Below, piece after piece: positions 18,849 through 30,100 of a stretch of 60,698 bases of DNA. The DNA is from an uncultured Eubacteriales bacterium (GTDB taxonomy: Bacteria > Bacillota > Clostridia > Monoglobales > Monoglobaceae): NCBI GenBank assembly GCA_900545865.1, contig URAN01000012.1, positions 1 to 60,698 of the forward strand. The letters run 5' to 3'. The translations under genes and the position numbers were made by a program. The stretch's first letter is position 1; every line of letters begins with the position of its first letter. A model generated the notes under the pieces. That model had not been told where the DNA came from, did no database searches, and saw only the letters and a list, made by a program, of their open reading frames with translations.

Positions 18849-21452
18849 TTATTTATAAATTATAATCACACGCGGCGAAATCCAAACCGTGTTGACAAAC
18901 ACAAGTGAACTGTTGTTATAGTCCATCTCGGGCGTTATCGCATCGTCCGTGCTTCCAACCGAAACCTTTTGTCCTTCTTTTTGACTATGGTCATACACAA
19001 GTGTGGCAACATATGACGGATCCAATATAACATCACAGTCATCCTTTGAGTTATACCCAATCTTTATCACTCCGTCAACCACATCATTCACATACCCGGT
19101 GTAATATCTCGGGTTTGCGTTGACATTGCTTGCAGTTGCGTTTCCTGCGCTGATTTGGGGATTGCTCTCATCATAGTCATACCTGACAAGAACATCCGAA
19201 ACCTCGCCGATTGACGTCAGGTAACAGCATATAACATCGCCCTCGCCAACACCCTTGTTTTTAAAAGAAAAATCGGATGTCGCCGTAAGCTTTATCTTTT
19301 CTTTGCCCTTCCGGCCGTTCAATTCCTCAACCGTCTCGCCGTCCGCGTTTAAAACCTCTCCGATACTTTCAACCAAAATCGGAAGCTTGGTATCAACTGT
19401 TGACGGGTTCGCCGCTTTTACTACAACATATTGCTCAAAGCCCACTTTTTCCTTTGTCTTATAGCTCTCAATTGTCAGATTATCGGTTCCGTCCGTTATC
19501 TGACCGCGCGTTCTGATATAAAAATCGGTGTCCTTTGCATTCGCGATATTCGCATCTGTCGGAACATAAAATATCACCGTATCGGGACCGGCAACGCCCT
19601 TATCCCAAAAATATGTTCCCATGCTGTTGCGATACTCATTTATGGTCGTTTCGGCAATATTCACACGCAGGACATCATCGTTTCCGCCGCCTTTGACCGC
19701 AACCGTGTCAATACCTTTTATCTTTCCGTCCGAATCGGTCTTTATAAGCACGAACTGACCTTTATCGCTGTGCAACAAGGTATAAGCAACACTCATATCC
19801 TTTATATCAACGCCGTCAATTTTGAGTTTTGTGTCACAGCTCGTTTCTTTGACCGCTCCGCTATTGTCGAGATATTTTATATGCAATGCATCGTCAAAGC
19901 TGTCGCTGCTTTTGGCAACCTTTATGATATACCCCGGCAGATACGCCGCCTCAACACCCTCAACATATACGATGTCACCCATTGCGTCAAGCTTAAACCT
20001 GACGCTTTCGCCGACATTCGGCGCACGACCCGTTGCATATTTTATCAATACCGCCGCAGGATAATCGCCATCGTTGATTCGATAATATGTCCGTCCGTTT
20101 TTTTGATAAACGGATGAAATCGCGCCTTCGGCGATTCCCGAACAAATCACAACCTCACAATAAGTATTGTCGGCGGATTTGTACACGCTCAAAACCGTGT
20201 CTTTTACCACGTTTGCGGACATTGCCACCGAACCGCCGTCAAGCCGCAGGGCAAAACGGTCATAATCCCCCTCGTTGAGCGACAATATTCTTCCCTCGGT
20301 CAGCTTGTCGTACACCTTGTTTGCCGCCGAATCAAATGATTTGACGAGGTAATCCTCTGCCGCCCAAACAACCGCCGTGTCATATGCGCCCGAGCCTTTT
20401 ATAAACTTCGCCGTATATCTCGGCTTATTGAATACAGAACTCAAATCGCTGTTTGTTACCGCGCCGTTATATACGACCTTGATACCTCTGTCAAGCTTTA
20501 TCGTCTTATATTTATCGCCGTCGGTATATTTAAGCTCATATGCCGCTCTGTCAAACTCGGCGTCATAATCGGCGGCTATATTTAAGACATCGGTTGCGCC
20601 CGTTTTGTGCGCCCAGATAATCTCTTTGCTGTCCGCCGAATTTCCGTTATCGTTCTTTTTATAAAAAAACTCTGTTTCTTCGCCGAGCCAATCCTTGCTT
20701 ACCATATCGCTTTTATATTCAACGCCGTCTATCACCACGTGTCCTTCCGACGGCAGAAAGCTTGAATATCCCGCGCCGTCCGCGCTCTCTAACACACCCT
20801 CGTCACAATATATATTTTTATACACCGACAGGTATGTTTCATCCTCGCTTATTTTATACTCTGTGTCATCACCTTTAAATGAGGCCGCCTCCATAACATT
20901 GGCGGTCAGAGTGTTATATAAAAGCGTGAACATTGTCCCCAAAGTCATCTCGGTATTTGTTCCGATGTCCTTTGTCAAGCCCGAGGTTGACGCAACGGTT
21001 ATATACCCCGACGGATAGCCGCCCCTGTGAACAGCGACAGGTTCAAGCCCCAACATACGAATAATTATTACATATCCGTCAATTACGCTTATTGTTTCAT
21101 CGGGCGAGAACAGTTTTTCCGAGTTTCCGCTCAGAATCCCCCGTTTGGTAAGAGCCGATATTTCTTTAAACGCCCAATAATTTTTCGGCACGTCATAATA
21201 ATATGTTTCGCCCGAATAATCGGTCTCGCCTATCATTCCTGCCGCAACAGACGCAAAATCCGCACGGCTTATCTTGCTTAAAAGGTCGGCGTTTAACTCA
21301 TTATAATCGGGAATAATATCCAGAATCTTTAAAAACTCCATTTTCTCCATCATAGAGTTATCCATAACCGTATTATCCTCGGCAAAACCGACTGAGCCGA
21401 ACGCGCTCATGCAGATAAATACGGTCAGAATCAAAGCTGTAATTTTCTTCAT
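18849..21452 (-). CDS. Secreted protein with N-terminal SLH repeats (867 aa)
   Basis: The protein starts with a signal peptide (MKKITALILTVFICMSAFG, cleavage near GFAEDN). Residues of about 35-190 resemble two or three SLH repeats: YYDVPKNYWAFKEISALTKRG, then GILSGNSEKLFSPDETIS, then a third degenerate one around SGLTKDIG. The remaining roughly 670 residues are beta-rich with no recognised catalytic motif. SLH repeats at the N-terminus with a large C-terminal part is a layout known from S-layer and cell-wall proteins. It lies between the 1243-residue SLH protein gene (15-bp gap) and the oxidoreductase genes on the same strand, with a GGAG ribosome binding site. A structural wall protein or a substrate-binding protein are both possible. 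Confidence 0.75.
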   Translation of the reverse strand: MKKITALILTVFICMSAFGSVGFAEDNTVMDNSMMEKMEFLKILDIIPDYNELNADLLSKISRADFASVAAGMIGETDYSGETYYYDVPKNYWAFKEISALTKRGILSGNSEKLFSPDETISVIDGYVIIIRMLGLEPVAVHRGGYPSGYITVASTSGLTKDIGTNTEMTLGTMFTLLYNTLTANVMEAASFKGDDTEYKISEDETYLSVYKNIYCDEGVLESADGAGYSSFLPSEGHVVIDGVEYKSDMVSKDWLGEETEFFYKKNDNGNSADSKEIIWAHKTGATDVLNIAADYDAEFDRAAYELKYTDGDKYKTIKLDRGIKVVYNGAVTNSDLSSVFNKPRYTAKFIKGSGAYDTAVVWAAEDYLVKSFDSAANKVYDKLTEGRILSLNEGDYDRFALRLDGGSVAMSANVVKDTVLSVYKSADNTYCEVVICSGIAEGAISSVYQKNGRTYYRINDGDYPAAVLIKYATGRAPNVGESVRFKLDAMGDIVYVEGVEAAYLPGYIIKVAKSSDSFDDALHIKYLDNSGAVKETSCDTKLKIDGVDIKDMSVAYTLLHSDKGQFVLIKTDSDGKIKGIDTVAVKGGGNDDVLRVNIAETTINEYRNSMGTYFWDKGVAGPDTVIFYVPTDANIANAKDTDFYIRTRGQITDGTDNLTIESYKTKEKVGFEQYVVVKAANPSTVDTKLPILVESIGEVLNADGETVEELNGRKGKEKIKLTATSDFSFKNKGVGEGDVICCYLTSIGEVSDVLVRYDYDESNPQISAGNATASNVNANPRYYTGYVNDVVDGVIKIGYNSKDDCDVILDPSYVATLVYDHSQKEGQKVSVGSTDDAITPEMDYNNSSLVFVNTVWISPRVIIIYK

Positions 21453-21467
21453 GATGTTACTTCTCCT

Positions 21468-24400
21468 TTACTGAATTAAATCAAGCACGCCGTAAACAAT
21501 CTTTGCCGCCTGTGCTCTTGTCGCACCGTCAAGAGGTGCAAACTCCGTTTCGCTTACTCCGTTCACAATACCCATTTTGTACAATGCCGCAACAGCATCG
21601 AGCGCATAGTCGGATATTTGGCCCATGTCATCAAAAGTCGGCTCTGCATCACCGTAATCCGCCGCCGTCTTGCTTTGGATTGCGCGATATATCATTACCG
21701 CCATATCCTGTCTCGATATTTCATGGCCGATACCGAATTCTCCGCTGCCGATTCCGTTAATGATATTATGTTCTTTTGCTATATAAACATATTTATAATA
21801 CCATTCGTTCTCGACCGTATCTTTGAATTCGCCGCCGATGAACGATTCGTTTTCAAGACCCATTGCAATAACAAGAATTTTTGCAAATTCCTCTCTTGTC
21901 ATAAAATCGTCCGGCGCAAACACGCCATCCGACTTTCCGTTGATAATATTTTTATCCGCAAGAGCGTGTATCGCCTCGGATGCCCACGCAACGCCGTCAA
22001 TATCATCAAACGACCTCGTTATAGGCGTTTTTACCGTTTCGCCGTTTGGTGTTGTGCCGCCCGTTATCGGAATTCCGCTTCCGCTGCCTTTTCCGCTGCC
22101 GCCCGAGCCGCTGCCCGAACCGCTGCCCGAACCGCTGCCGCTGTTGCCCGAATTGCTGTCCGCATTGCTAAGCTCGCGGATTGCCTCTTTGAGGGCGTTT
22201 CCGTTTTCATAATCTCCGTTTGCCGCAAGCTTTCTCAAAACATTGTTGCTGACCGAACCCGTTACGCCTATTACACTTCCGTATGCATTCAAAACGTTTT
22301 TAATGTCATCAATACCGTTTTGATATTTGACCGTTGTCAAAATCAGGCTCTCTTTTGCCGCGTTTTCAAAATCGGCAAGAGTTTTTATGTTTTTGCCCTT
22401 CATCTTACCGGTGAAATAAACCGTTGCGCCTTGCGCATCCGAAAATTCGGCGTAATAATCCTTTATCTTTTCGTCCGCGAAATAAATTTCATTAATCACC
22501 GAATCAATGTCATTGATTTCGTTTTTATTCAGGGCATTCGCCGTCATAAACGTCTTGAATATCCGCGTATTCTTATCCTCATCGCCGACATTCAGCGAAT
22601 TCGCTTTTACATATGCCATATAGTTATCAAGCTCTGTGCCGAGGGTCTTTGAGTCGGTCAAGCCGAACGCAAAATTCAGCTTGTTTCTCTGTGTGTTTAT
22701 CACATCGCGAAATCCGTCCGAATCATTGTTTTCGGCGGCGGTGTTCAAAGCGTTGTACGCGGATTCAAGAGCCTCACTCGTTCCGATATAGAGCGTAAAA
22801 TCCTTTACCTTTCCGTCACCCGATGTAACCCTCATCAAATACTCGCCGTCTTGAATACTTGAATCATATCCAATGTCAAAGCCATACCTTCCGTTCGATT
22901 TTACCTGTCCGCCGTAGAGTATATCCGCCGCCGTAAGAGCCGAGTCAAACGTCTTTCCCGACTTTAAAATCTGAACGGCAACGGCTTTTCTATTCGGCGA
23001 CGTTCCGCTTATTTTAAGGCTGTTATCCTTATAGCTGTAATTGATTTTAGCCGTAAGTTCGGTACTCTGTACCGATTCGGCATTGTTTTCGCTTTGAGTA
23101 CCGAACTCAATCGATTCACAATACGGAATCATATCCGAAAGAGTGTTCCACAGGCACACCGAAACCTTTGTAACGGAATCGAGCTTTGCGGCAAGTTCGG
23201 AATTTTCGCCTATGCCTATGCTCGGTATCTTTGCAACAGACCCGGGCGCAACCGTGTCGAATACCGCGTCGGCATATATCATCTTGTTTTGGTTGTAACA
23301 GAATACAGCCAAAACATATTTTATATCCGAATCTCCGCCGTTTATCATTTCGACATTGGCGCTGACTCTGTTCGCCGCCTTAAAGGCATCAAGAGTTGTC
23401 ACTTTCGTTTCGCCGTCAAAAATTCCCGTCAATGCCGCCGTTCTGTCGCATACGCCCGTTGTAAATTTAAGGCTGTAATCGCCCCTCATTGCGTTCCCGT
23501 CCGACGTTGCCACGCTCTTTGGAACAATGAGCCAATACTCCGAATTTTCTTTGAGAACGGGTATATCCTCTATTACAAACAGCTCGTCTTTAACCGCGCC
23601 GACAAGCGGAATCACGCCGCCGCCCGAATCCTTTATTACTATCGGGTCGCTTTCGGACACAACAACGTCTTTTGTTCCGAAATCAAGCGATATGCTGCGC
23701 AATGCCGGATTAATTTCTATGGGCTTTTCGGGGGTATTGCCCTTTATATCGACAAACTTTATGCCGGTATCTTTAAGCTCGGGTCTTACAAGGCTGAAAT
23801 CCACCTTTATGTCCTTGACATATGTAACGGCGTTCCACTCCATTTCGTCAAGCTGAACAAATACGATTCTCTGAATCTGCGTCCCCGTCATATCAAGGCC
23901 GCTCTTTTGAGCCAGCACCGAACCGTTCTCTTTTTTGATAACGATTGAATATTTCATATCCTGCGGTCTTGCCGAAATCTCGGCGGTCAGCCACGCGCCG
24001 AAAGCGTTGTCGCTGTGCTGTCCCAATTCCGCACTCTCAGCAATCGATGGCGGTCCCCACGGGAACTTTCCGTATCCTATGACACCGGTCAGTCCTTGCG
24101 CGCTGCCGGTGTTTCCCCACGGCGTTATCGTGAGTGCGGGCGTTGAATCGCCCTTTCCGTTTCCGCTGTCGAGAATTATTCCGAAATACGCACCGTTGGT
24201 CTTGAATTTAAAGCCTAAATCAATCTGACCCTTTGTTATCGCGCCGCCTATGTTATAATTGAAATAATCGTACAGACCTGCGTCTTTAACACCGTCATTG
24301 TTCAGCGTCAGCGCGCCATCGGTTTGGTTAAATTCAACCTCGGCTGCGGCACCGCCGTTATATGTGCCGCCGTTTTGTTCGAGGCCGCCCGACCAGATAT

Positions 24401-25199
24401 TATCCTCTGTCGGTTCGGTCGGGTATGTGTAAATGTTCTTGTCCTCGGTCGGCTCTTGCCACTCGGCAATATATTCGACATTTATATTTTTGACATAAGT
24501 GACCGCATTCCATGCCATATCGTGAAAGAATCCGAAAACTATACTGTTTATCCGAGAATCTTTCATATCAAGACCGAGAGTCTGTCTTATCACATCTCCG
24601 TTTTGGGCTTTGATGCACAAATCATACTTTTGCGTTTTCGGCCTTGCCGAAATCTCGGCGGTCAGCCACGCGCCGAATCCGTCATCCTTGTGCTGTCCGA
24701 GTTCGTTGCTCTCGGTGATTTTTGTCGCGCCCCACGGAAACTTTCCGTATGCAATCTTTCCCGTAAGGTTTTTTCCGACCGGGCCGCTGTTCCACTCGCC
24801 CCACGGGTCAATGGTCAAGGCTGCGGTCGAATTGTCCTTTCCGCCGCCGTTGTCAAGAATTACACCGAAATACGCACCGTTGGTCTTAAAGTCAAGGCTC
24901 AGGTTGACCTCACCTTTTGTAATCTCTTCGCCCAAATCAAGGCTGAAATACTCATATCCCGTTTTATTAAAGCATATTGCCGATTCGGCTTGATTGAATT
25001 CGACATCGTATGTTGCCGAATCCCATGTCCCGCCGTTTTTTGCCAAACCGCCGCCCCAGACATTATCCGCATTTACATCGGACCTCCATGAATAAAGGGT
25101 TTTGTCCTCGGATAATTCCGCGCTTGCCGTCGCACCGCCCATTATCGAAAGGCACATCGCCGCCGACAAAATACCGCTTATAAGTTTTTTTATTCTCAT
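21468..25199 (-). CDS. SLH-anchored surface protein with two copies of an unassigned ~215-aa module (1243 aa)
   Basis: Signal peptide at residues 1-28 (ATASAELSED). Two tandem copies of a module of about 215 residues follow (about 34-245 and 257-470). Each opens with YxW/YP and N-V/I-W-G/S-G-G-L, continues through KTNGAYFG, then GKFPWG and GQH, and ends in WNAVTYVK. Next come an Ig-like domain of the Big_5 type (about 480-582), a beta domain (about 588-700) ending like the C-terminal domains of the neighbouring proteins, a further beta domain and helical region, a Ser-Gly linker near 1040 and three C-terminal SLH repeats (about 1070-1243). It is probably a wall-anchored glycan-binding protein. 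Binding is inferred from the module's presence fused to a glycosidase at 30791-34000. Confidence 0.82.
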   Translation of the reverse strand: MRIKKLISGILSAAMCLSIMGGATASAELSEDKTLYSWRSDVNADNVWGGGLAKNGGTWDSATYDVEFNQAESAICFNKTGYEYFSLDLGEEITKGEVNLSLDFKTNGAYFGVILDNGGGKDNSTAALTIDPWGEWNSGPVGKNLTGKIAYGKFPWGATKITESNELGQHKDDGFGAWLTAEISARPKTQKYDLCIKAQNGDVIRQTLGLDMKDSRINSIVFGFFHDMAWNAVTYVKNINVEYIAEWQEPTEDKNIYTYPTEPTEDNIWSGGLEQNGGTYNGGAAAEVEFNQTDGALTLNNDGVKDAGLYDYFNYNIGGAITKGQIDLGFKFKTNGAYFGIILDSGNGKGDSTPALTITPWGNTGSAQGLTGVIGYGKFPWGPPSIAESAELGQHSDNAFGAWLTAEISARPQDMKYSIVIKKENGSVLAQKSGLDMTGTQIQRIVFVQLDEMEWNAVTYVKDIKVDFSLVRPELKDTGIKFVDIKGNTPEKPIEINPALRSISLDFGTKDVVVSESDPIVIKDSGGGVIPLVGAVKDELFVIEDIPVLKENSEYWLIVPKSVATSDGNAMRGDYSLKFTTGVCDRTAALTGIFDGETKVTTLDAFKAANRVSANVEMINGGDSDIKYVLAVFCYNQNKMIYADAVFDTVAPGSVAKIPSIGIGENSELAAKLDSVTKVSVCLWNTLSDMIPYCESIEFGTQSENNAESVQSTELTAKINYSYKDNSLKISGTSPNRKAVAVQILKSGKTFDSALTAADILYGGQVKSNGRYGFDIGYDSSIQDGEYLMRVTSGDGKVKDFTLYIGTSEALESAYNALNTAAENNDSDGFRDVINTQRNKLNFAFGLTDSKTLGTELDNYMAYVKANSLNVGDEDKNTRIFKTFMTANALNKNEINDIDSVINEIYFADEKIKDYYAEFSDAQGATVYFTGKMKGKNIKTLADFENAAKESLILTTVKYQNGIDDIKNVLNAYGSVIGVTGSVSNNVLRKLAANGDYENGNALKEAIRELSNADSNSGNSGSGSGSGSGSGSGGSGKGSGSGIPITGGTTPNGETVKTPITRSFDDIDGVAWASEAIHALADKNIINGKSDGVFAPDDFMTREEFAKILVIAMGLENESFIGGEFKDTVENEWYYKYVYIAKEHNIINGIGSGEFGIGHEISRQDMAVMIYRAIQSKTAADYGDAEPTFDDMGQISDYALDAVAALYKMGIVNGVSETEFAPLDGATRAQAAKIVYGVLDLIQ

Positions 25200-25266
25200 A
25201 AAAATCTCCTCTTTTCTCTTTAAGGGCGATTATAATACACCTTTAAAGACATTGATGATATTAGCC

Positions 25267-27087
25267 TTACTCCGTCGCCGAAATTGTTTTGGGTACGTCA
25301 AACGGCTTAATATTATCGCCCCAAGCAAAGAGTTTTATCTTGCTTGCAGTTATGCCGCCAAAGTCGAATTCATCACTGAATTCCGCGTCTGCCGAACCGC
25401 TGTGTACCTCTCCCATCTGTACACTTATCAATCTGTTATCGCTGTCATATGCCGCCGCAATGACAGTATAGTTCCGATTTTCACCGAAGGTATTTATCAT
25501 CTGTGAGCTTATTGTGAGTTTTCCACTCGCCTTTGAAATATCCGTCACTTCTTCATCGTTTGCATTTTTAACACTTGTTATCCCTGCGCTCATATAATTT
25601 TTATAGTCAACCTTTATATCCTTAACATATGTTTTGGCATTCCATGGCATTTCGTCAAGTTGAACAAATGCAATATCTTGAATCTGTGTCTGTGCCGCAG
25701 TCATTTCTATTCCGCTTTTATAAGCAATCACCGTATTATTTTCATCTTTTACGGTCAATGTATATTTTTTCTCTTGCGGTCTTGCCGAGATTTCAACAGT
25801 TAACCATTCGCCAAATCCATCGTCACTGTGTTGACCCAGCTTTAAACTGTCCTTTAAGGATGTAGGTGCCCATGGGAACTTTTCGTATCCTATTTTGCCT
25901 GAATATACTTTTACAACCCCATCTTCCCATATATGATTTTCGCCCCACGGCGTTATGGTAAGAGCCGTCGTTGATGTGCTGTATGTTCCGTTGCCCAAGA
26001 AAACACCCATTGTTGTTCCGTTTGTCTTAAATTTAAAGCTTAAATCAATTTGACCTTTTGTTATTGCCCCACCTATGTTATAACTGAAAAAGTCACACTT
26101 TAAGCTCTCTTTTGTGCCATCATTATTCAATAAAAGCGCTTTTTCGCCGATATCAAATGTTGTTTTTGACGCTGTTCCGTTTATATATGTGTAATCACTC
26201 GCCGAACCTGCATTATTTTCAAGACCGTTGTTCCATATATTATCGGCTGTCGGCTCTGACGGCCAGCTGTATAAATTCGTGTCGGTTGTCGGCGCTTTCC
26301 ATATTTTCTTATAATCAATATTTATATTCTTTACATACGTTTTTACATCCCATGTCATTTTATCCGTTGTAACTTTTGCCTGTGCGAACACAATACGCCG
26401 AATTTGTGTCTGGGTCATATCAAACTCGTATTTAGGAAGGTTTCCTATTACCGCACCGTCTCTTTTAACCGTCAGATTATATTTATGTTCCTCTAAATTC
26501 GCGGATATTGTGATTGTCCATAATTGTCCGAATCCGTCATCGGTATGCGTACCCAAGCCGCCATAGCTTTTCAGCCAACAATCACTTCCCGGCCAAGGGA
26601 ATTTGCCAACGCTTATATATCCCGGGGGATTGCTTGCATCCGCCCACTCGCCATATTCCAAACTTGTATACGCAACCGTTGACGTACTCGGGTCGCCGCT
26701 GTCGAGTATTACGCCGAAACGAGAGCCGTTTGTTTTATAACTGAAAGTAACCTCTACCTTTCCTTGAGTTATCGCACCACCCAAATCGTGGCTGAAATAA
26801 TCGTATAAAACATCTCCCTCTCCTGTCGGGTTGTTCATCAATATCGCCGGTTCGCCATCGGCATCTTCCGCAACAAAGCTTGCCGTTGTGTCGGTCATAC
26901 TCGACCACGTACCTGCGTTTTTCTCAAATGCGCCGCTCCCGCCGAAAATATTTTCGGCTGTCGGTGCTGTCGGCCAGCTGTACAAGCTTGTGTTTTCTGT
27001 CGGTTCTGTCCACTCTGACGATACGTTCACACCCAACAGTGATACAAGCATCACAAGACTTAATACCATACTTATAATTCTCTTCAT
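25267..27087 (-). CDS. Secreted protein with two copies of the ~215-aa module, no anchor (606 aa)
   Basis: Signal peptide at about residues 1-24 (MKRIISMVLSLVMLVSLLG). Two module copies occupy about residues 34-265 and 272-500 and share the landmarks LYSWP, KTNG, KFPWP/KFPWAP, THTDDGFG/QHSDDGFG and WDVKTYVK/WNAKTYVK. The last 100 residues form a small beta domain with ending KLFAWGDNIKPF, matching the C-terminus of the 1069-residue glycosidase (FFVWDKKMIPY). There is no catalytic motif and no SLH repeat. It has a perfect TAGGAGG ribosome binding site and 67- and 60-bp gaps to its neighbours, so it is in the same transcription unit. A soluble binding protein is the simplest reading. Confidence 0.75.
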   Translation of the reverse strand: MKRIISMVLSLVMLVSLLGVNVSSEWTEPTENTSLYSWPTAPTAENIFGGSGAFEKNAGTWSSMTDTTASFVAEDADGEPAILMNNPTGEGDVLYDYFSHDLGGAITQGKVEVTFSYKTNGSRFGVILDSGDPSTSTVAYTSLEYGEWADASNPPGYISVGKFPWPGSDCWLKSYGGLGTHTDDGFGQLWTITISANLEEHKYNLTVKRDGAVIGNLPKYEFDMTQTQIRRIVFAQAKVTTDKMTWDVKTYVKNINIDYKKIWKAPTTDTNLYSWPSEPTADNIWNNGLENNAGSASDYTYINGTASKTTFDIGEKALLLNNDGTKESLKCDFFSYNIGGAITKGQIDLSFKFKTNGTTMGVFLGNGTYSTSTTALTITPWGENHIWEDGVVKVYSGKIGYEKFPWAPTSLKDSLKLGQHSDDGFGEWLTVEISARPQEKKYTLTVKDENNTVIAYKSGIEMTAAQTQIQDIAFVQLDEMPWNAKTYVKDIKVDYKNYMSAGITSVKNANDEEVTDISKASGKLTISSQMINTFGENRNYTVIAAAYDSDNRLISVQMGEVHSGSADAEFSDEFDFGGITASKIKLFAWGDNIKPFDVPKTISATE

Positions 27088-27147
27088 TTTACAATCCTCC
27101 TAAAATTAATTTGTCAATTTCACAACCGACATTTATATAAAATATTT

Positions 27148-30100
27148 TTATTTATACAATTTAAGCGTTCCGAAAAGGTCAACTTGTTTTGACGCGCCTA
27201 TGCCCGAATTATATTCCATCCAACCCTTTCTGCCCGTTCCGTCATTTTCGTTTATCATAACCGAAAAGCGGTATGTTCTGTCGGTTGACGGTACAAATCC
27301 CGGCTGTAGGATTTCGCTCCAGGGGGCGGCGATTTCATAGACCGTATATCCCTCATACCTTTTTATACAGATGTCCATATTTTCGACAATCTGTGCCACG
27401 GGCAAGCCGTAATAGCTCGAATGCCTATAGCATATGTCGCCGAATCCGTTTAGCTTTCCTATAGAAAGCTCGTTGATTACCCCGGCATCTACAGGGTTTA
27501 TTTCAAGTCTGTCGTCAATCGAAAATTGAATATTGTCGCCCTGCCACATCCGGTCGGGGGTATACGGCGTTATATTCATCGAATAAACATCGTCCGTTAC
27601 CATTGCAAGGAAATAAAAGTTTTCCTCATCCCACATCATTGTTGCCGAGAATGACTGGTCCTCCGGACCTTTCCACAGCGGATTTTCTTTTACATCCTTT
27701 TTTTCATAACAGCCTATCCAGCTTCCGCGCCACTCGCCTATTTCAACAGCGCCGTCAATCTTCGGCTTTTTGTCCGCATATGCCGCCGTTGCAAAATCGA
27801 GATATTTTGTCGAGGTATACTCACCGCCGCCGTTTAACTTGACCGTCACGTTTAGGTCAACCGTGTTCTGTACCACCCTCATCGGTAGGTTAAACACAAA
27901 AACACACTCTTTTCCAATATCCAAATCATAAAAACGTCTGTTTGTGTTCACCGCCGCGACATCCTCGGGGGCGGAAACAAAGACCTCGCCGCCGAGCCGC
28001 TTTGACTGGGTTACATTTTTAATCGATACTCTGACCTTGTGATGATTATTGCCGCCGTTTTCGTCCTCTTCATTTGTAATCGTCATTTCAATCGGGTCGG
28101 ATATATTAAGTCCGTGTTCGGCGCAATATCTTATCACTCCGTCGGAATTTTTAACCGTTATTTTCATCTTGCGCTTGCCCGATATTCCCGGTGCAACCGA
28201 AAGGACAAGCTCTGCCGCTCCGTTTTTAAACCCGTTGTTTTGAATAACCTCGATACCGTCCTCGGGTTCGGCGTCTATCATCAAGGCTTCATCACCCGAA
28301 TATGTAAAATCAAACTTGACTATATCGCTTGCGACACAGGTCTTTTCTATCGCGTCGGCGTTTACCCCCTCGGTGTTTTCCGCTTTTTCAAAAGCGTTGA
28401 ACTTTCCGACCGCATACATCGGCACCATTCCCACATTGAACGAATACACGCCGTTTTGCGACGAAATCGTTGCCATTTTGTTACCGTACATATCCAAGAG
28501 GTCAACCTCATTGCATCCGAGATAAAAACTCATCTGTACCGACTTGTCATAACTTTCCATTACAAGCACGTTCTTTTGCATACTTGAATTATAAAAATTC
28601 ACCGCGTATTCCCGCGCCGTATAATTCTCAAACGAATCCGCAACCTCGGCATCCGCGCCAACCATACTGTTCATCGCGCTTACCGCCAAAAAGCTCTCTT
28701 TCGCGCCGTAATCGGTAAGCTTTTCGTTTGACCAGCGATTAACCATACCGAAACAAGATTCGCCGTCCGTCGGGTTATCCATATCGGTATACATATAATA
28801 TGTCCACATATCGACAAGCTTGGTCGATTTGTTCAATATCCAGCCGCGCACAATCGCCGCACACTGTTCCTCGCGCGTGTGACCGTATCTCTTATCCGTC
28901 AGACACGTTCCGAATCCCAGCTCGGTGTTCCAAATAGGAAGCCGCCTTTTATACTTATCCATAAGCTCTTGCGCGGCGGTCATATTCTTAACATACCTGC
29001 CCTCGCGGAACTGTCCCGACCAGTCATACGGGTGGATGCTCAACACATCCATATAATTCAAAGCACCGAGTTTGAATATGTTTTCAAGAAACACCAAGTC
29101 GACCTCTGACGGCGAACCGCCGGCAACAACCGCGTTCGGGTTTTCTTTTTTTATCGCTTTGTACGCACGCTTTAAAAGTTCAACATATGCCTCGGGCGGT
29201 TGGTGAGATGTGTTAAAGGTCTTGATGTTATACTCGTTCCATATCTCAAAATAATCGGTATAACCTTTAAGCTCACGCGCCATTAAAGCACAATATTCTT
29301 CCCATTCGTCAAGCTCTTCGTCCGTAACGGGGACGTTGCCGCCGTCCGACATCGTTTTGAGGGCGTTGTTCCATAAAAGCGCAAGATAATTTACCCCGTG
29401 CGACTTTAAAATCTCGATTCTCTCTTTTAATATCGTAAGGTTCTCGGCTTTTTCCTCCTCTGTGTCAAACCTGCCCCATACAACATCATCGCGCAGCATC
29501 GTCAGACCTGCCGACTGCATCGACGCGCCCACATCCTCGGGCGTACCTCTGCCGTTTGCAATCTGCTGACACGCGCCGAATCCCGGGTTGCCCTTTGCGG
29601 GCAGCATCGCGCGCGTCACGCTTTCCTCATATGTATGAGTCTTTTTTTCATCGGGTTTATCCGCATACCATTCCGAAAGCGAACACTCTATCCTGTAAAT
29701 ATCAAACGTGTTTAAATTATTTAATTTAAATCCGACCGTCTTTTCCTCTTTCGGGTCAAAATCCGCCGTTTCGGAATGCTCCTCAATAAGGCGCTCTTTT
29801 GAGTCATAGAGTTTGTATTGCATCGCCGCCGAAATATTTTTATCGGATTTATTCCTTAAATTATGTCTTATCTCCATATCTTCGTCCGCGCCGAAGATAT
29901 TACCGATTTTTGTGCTTTTCAAATCCGAATCCAATAACTCGCGAAAGTCGGCGTATTCGACCTTGACCGAGGCGAACGCTATGTCAAACGTCCTGCCGGT
30001 TGACATTCCCATTTTAACGCCGTACATTCCCAGACGAAAGTCAGTGGGAATGGCGGTCTTTTCTTTCGTCATTCTGTGGTCCTCTATATAAAACGTGTGC

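Noticed and set aside
22080..22170. Short tandem repeats as a CRISPR or satellite array
   Set aside because: They encode the Ser-Gly linker of the SLH protein; the repeat is in-frame hexanucleotide coding sequence.
21618..22652. Long plus-strand open frames opposite the SLH and module proteins
   Set aside because: They are antisense to genes with clear signal peptides and domains; the predicted products are Arg/Cys/His-rich without domains, and no ribosome binding sites are seen.
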